Assembly: GCA_035945995.1 (NCBI GenBank)
Contig: DASYZR010000139.1
Location: 1-35,922 of the forward strand
Source: a bacterium
GTDB lineage: Bacteria > Sysuimicrobiota > Sysuimicrobiia > Sysuimicrobiales > Segetimicrobiaceae
DNA: 35,922 bases
Direction of reading: 5' to 3'
Below are positions 33,384 through 35,922 of this stretch, one piece after another (position 1 is the stretch's first letter; each line of letters opens with the position of its first letter). Made by a program: the position numbers and the translations under genes. The notes beneath the pieces were generated by a model, which was not told where the DNA came from, did not search any database, and worked only from the letters and a program-made list of their open reading frames with translations.

Positions 33384-33411
33384 CATGTAAACTCGTCGCG
33401 GGAGCCGGAGC

Positions 33412-35691
33412 ATGACGCTGGACCAAATCATCGAGGCGCTGCACACCCGCCCGCGGTTCGCGCCGCAGTTCACCGCCTGGCACACCATTCCGGAGCGGCC
33501 GGCCGAATTCGCGCCGTTTCCCCCCGGCCTCGACGCGCGGCTCTTGGCCTCACTCGGCCGCACCGGCATCCGGGAGCTCTACTCGCATCAGGCCGAGGCG
33601 TACCGCCTCGTCCGGGGCGGAGCCGACGTGGTGGTCGTCACCCCGACCGCGTCCGGCAAGACCCTCTGCTACAACCTCCCGGTGCTCGATACCGTGCTGC
33701 GTGAGCCCGAGGCGCGCGCGCTGTACCTGTTTCCGACCAAGGCGCTCGGCGCGGACCAGGTCGATGAACTGCAGACGGTCACCGGGGCTCTGGGCGCCGA
33801 CGTGCGCGCCTTCACGTACGACGGCGACACCCCGGCCGACGCGCGGCGCACGATCCGGACCGCGGGCCACGTCGTCGTCACCAACCCGGACATGCTGCAC
33901 ACCGCGATCCTGCCGCACCACACCAAGTGGCTGCGCCTGTTCGAGAACCTACGCTACGTCGTGCTCGACGAGCTGCACCACTACCGCGGCGTGTTCGGCT
34001 CGCATCTCGCGAACGTGCTGCGGCGTCTCGCGCGGATCTGCCGCTTCTACGGCAGCGCGCCGCAGTTCATCTGCTGCTCGGCGACGATCGGGAACCCCCG
34101 CGAACACGCCGAGCGGCTGACCGGCCGGCCGATGGCGGTGATCGATCGAAACGGCGCGCCGTCCGGCGAGCGCGTGATCGGCCTCTACAATCCGCCGGTG
34201 GTCAATGAGCATCTCGGCATCCGCGCGGACGCCGTCCGGGAATCGGTCGCCCTGGCCGGCGAGCTGTTGGGCGGCCGGATTCAAACGATCTTCTTTGCGC
34301 GGTCGCGGCTCGCGGCGGAACTCCTGACCACGTACCTGCGCGCGGCCGCCGAGCGGCGGGCGCTGCCGCCGGACGCCATCTGCGGGTACCGGGCCGGCTA
34401 CCTGCCGTCGGAACGGCGCCGCATCGAAGCCGGCCTGCGCAGCGGGACCGTCCGCGCGGTCGCCGCAACGAACGCGCTCGAGCTCGGCATCGACATCGGC
34501 CAGCTGAGCGCCGCGGTGCTCGTCGGTTATCCGGGCACGATCGCCAGCACGTGGCAGCAGATGGGACGGGCGGGCCGGCGCCGCGAGCGCGCGCTGGCCG
34601 TCCTGGTGGCGACCAGCGCGGCGCTGGATCAGTTCATCGTGCGGCATCCCGACTACGTGCTGCGGCAGGGCGCGGAGGAAGCCCGCACCAATCCCGACAA
34701 CCTGCTCGTCCTGGCCAGCCACCTGAAGTGCGCGGCGTTCGAGCTGCCGCTGCGGGACGGCGAGACCTTCGGGCCGAGCACGCTGCCCGAGATTCTGACC
34801 TATCTCGAAGAGGCGCGCGTGCTCCACCACGAGGAGGACGCCTGGCACTACGTGGCCGAGGCGTACCCGGCCCAGGAGGTGAGCCTGCGGAGCGCGAGCC
34901 AGGAGAACGTCGTGATTATCGATACGACGGACCCGCGGCCGCGCGTGATCGGCGAGATCGATCTCGCCTCGGCCCCGGCGTTCGTGCACGAGGACGCGAT
35001 CTACCTGCACCTGGGACAGCAGTATCACGTGGACCGGCTGGATTGGGACGAGCGCAAGGCCTACGTCCGGCGCGTCGAGGTCGACTACTACACGGATGCG
35101 CAGATCGCCACCGATCTGCGCGTGCTGGCGGAGTTCGCGCGCGTGGAGGACGCGGCGCACGGCGAGGTCACCGTCACCTTCCGGCCGACGATCTTCAAGA
35201 AGCTCACGCTCTCGACGCACGAGAACGTCGGCTTCGGGACCATCCATCTGCCGGAGACGACGCTCCACACCACCGCGGCGTGGTGGGTGTTCCCGCGGGC
35301 GCGCGCCGCCGATCTCGACCCCGTCTTCCGCGGGGCGAACGGGAACGACGCGCTGCAGGGCGCGCTGCTCGGCGCCGCCCACGCCCTCCACAATCTGGCG
35401 CCGCTCTACCTCATGTGCGATCCGCGCGATCTCGGGGCGCTCGCGGAGATTCGATCGCCGCATACCGGTGAGCCGACGGTGACGGTCTACGAACAGGTGC
35501 CGGGCGGCGTCGGACAGGCCGAACGGCTCTACGCCCTGCGGCACGAGCTCCTACAGGCCGCCGCGGCGCTCGTCGAGGGCTGTGCCTGCGAGGCCGGCTG
35601 TCCCTCGTGCGTCGGCCCGGTCCTCGCGATCGGCCCGGACGCGAAGCGCCGGACGCTCCGGCTGCTGCGGCACGTCTGTGTCCCTGCCTGA
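33412..35691 (+). CDS. mrfA: DEAD/DEAH-box DNA repair helicase, MrfA (YprA) family
   Basis: MrfA is a 3'-5' DNA helicase that in Bacillus acts with the nuclease MrfB to repair mitomycin-type adducts. The 759-aa protein has Walker A TPTASGKT (77-84), Walker B DELH (186-189), SATIGNP, and motif VI QMGRAGRR. The C-terminal DUF1998 domain ends with the zinc-binding cysteines C724-x-C726-x3-C730-x2-C733 (CACEAGCPSC), spaced as in MrfA. Length is near the 749 aa of the Bacillus protein. The ATG follows GGGAG by 7 bp. A downstream mrfB-like start overlaps its end. Confidence 0.9.
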   Translation: MTLDQIIEALHTRPRFAPQFTAWHTIPERPAEFAPFPPGLDARLLASLGRTGIRELYSHQAEAYRLVRGGADVVVVTPTASGKTLCYNLPVLDTVLREPEARALYLFPTKALGADQVDELQTVTGALGADVRAFTYDGDTPADARRTIRTAGHVVVTNPDMLHTAILPHHTKWLRLFENLRYVVLDELHHYRGVFGSHLANVLRRLARICRFYGSAPQFICCSATIGNPREHAERLTGRPMAVIDRNGAPSGERVIGLYNPPVVNEHLGIRADAVRESVALAGELLGGRIQTIFFARSRLAAELLTTYLRAAAERRALPPDAICGYRAGYLPSERRRIEAGLRSGTVRAVAATNALELGIDIGQLSAAVLVGYPGTIASTWQQMGRAGRRRERALAVLVATSAALDQFIVRHPDYVLRQGAEEARTNPDNLLVLASHLKCAAFELPLRDGETFGPSTLPEILTYLEEARVLHHEEDAWHYVAEAYPAQEVSLRSASQENVVIIDTTDPRPRVIGEIDLASAPAFVHEDAIYLHLGQQYHVDRLDWDERKAYVRRVEVDYYTDAQIATDLRVLAEFARVEDAAHGEVTVTFRPTIFKKLTLSTHENVGFGTIHLPETTLHTTAAWWVFPRARAADLDPVFRGANGNDALQGALLGAAHALHNLAPLYLMCDPRDLGALAEIRSPHTGEPTVTVYEQVPGGVGQAERLYALRHELLQAAAALVEGCACEAGCPSCVGPVLAIGPDAKRRTLRLLRHVCVPA

Positions 35692-35922
35692 GACCTCCGC
35701 CGCGGAGAGCCTTCGGGACCGGCTCCGGCGATACGGCGCCGGATTCACGCGCACGGCGCATCCGGCGCCCACCCGCCACGGAGTTGAGCCTCCGACGGCA
35801 CGGGCGGGGGACCCCGCGACAGACGGAGCCCGCCCCGCGACAGACGGGGTCGAGGTCGTCCGCGCGCGCTACGCCTTCGCCCACCGCCACGGATCCGTGG
35901 ATCTCGGCGCGAGCCTGGAGTG
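35678..35922 (+). CDS. mrfB: N-terminus of a MrfB (YprB)-like ribonuclease H-fold exonuclease, truncated by window end
   Basis: GTG 35678 lies 14 bp inside the end of the helicase gene and opens a frame that runs off the window. About 81 residues are visible: SLPETSAAESLRDRLRRYG, a proline/threonine/arginine-rich linker, and the beginning of a conserved part (ARYAFAHRHGSVDLGASLE). The N-terminal ESLRDRLRRYG pattern and the position after mrfA match YprB/MrfB, but the nuclease motifs lie outside the window, so the assignment rests mostly on gene order. Confidence 0.55.
   Translation, partial: MSLPETSAAESLRDRLRRYGAGFTRTAHPAPTRHGVEPPTARAGDPATDGARPATDGVEVVRARYAFAHRHGSVDLGASLE

Noticed and set aside
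33949-35544. Minus-strand open frame of 531 codons opposite the helicase
   Set aside because: Composition and lack of motifs mark it as the shadow of the mrfA-like gene.

Overview
The window is a chromosomal segment of a very GC-rich bacterium with tightly packed genes, many GTG starts and many 1-17 bp start/stop overlaps. The run yceD-rpmF-plsX-fabH-fabD-fabG-acpP-fabF-rnc, zinc-binding (four-Cys) forms of L28 and L32, and a CGAAC-N4-GTTCG operator of the type used by Gram-positive and actinobacterial LexA suggest a Terrabacteria-type lineage. It could be one of the uncultured high-GC groups; I cannot place it further without a tree. No rRNA, tRNA, insertion sequence, prophage or CRISPR array was seen, and no gene-free stretch exceeds 300 bp.

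Layout. 1-2885: thiamine cluster thiM (5' end missing), thiE, thiL, thiD. 2918-7433: housekeeping genes hslO, rpmB (opposite strand), recG, rsmD, coaD. 7441-8787: a lone berberine-bridge-type flavin oxidase. 8817-16425: ribosome/fatty-acid block, starting from a textbook sigma70-type promoter followed by a 12-bp inverted repeat, running from yceD to rnc and a HIT hydrolase; a 76/72-bp tandem repeat separates fabG from acpP. 16426-20749: a four-gene ABC export locus with two FtsX-like permeases, a LolD-type ATPase and a membrane-anchored AttH/CrtC lipocalin-like protein. It resembles the att-type (attEFGH) arrangement, but the first permease lacks a usable start codon and the AttH domain is fused to a permease-like N-terminus. 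20746-21429: HAD phosphatase.

21463-25087 (minus strand): a secreted protein of unknown function translationally coupled to proB and proA. 25193-27492: small catabolic/redox cluster of FAH-family hydrolase, SDR with an altered active site, and NADPH:FMN reductase. 27510-28838 (minus): CBS-CBS-GGDEF protein with an unassigned C-terminal domain. 29080-31392: a molybdenum hydroxylase large subunit without its partner subunits. 31396-33250 (minus): vapB, vapC, pyrD and a C-terminal remnant of a second PIN toxin. 33355-35922: an operon for a MrfA (YprA) DNA-repair helicase and the start of a MrfB (YprB)-like nuclease, behind a promoter whose spacer is a LexA-type palindrome.

The best leads are the likely SOS control of the mrfAB-like operon, the rearranged AttH transporter locus, the vapBC-pyrD overlap with a second PIN remnant, and the repeat between fabG and acpP. 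Much of the rest is ordinary metabolism.
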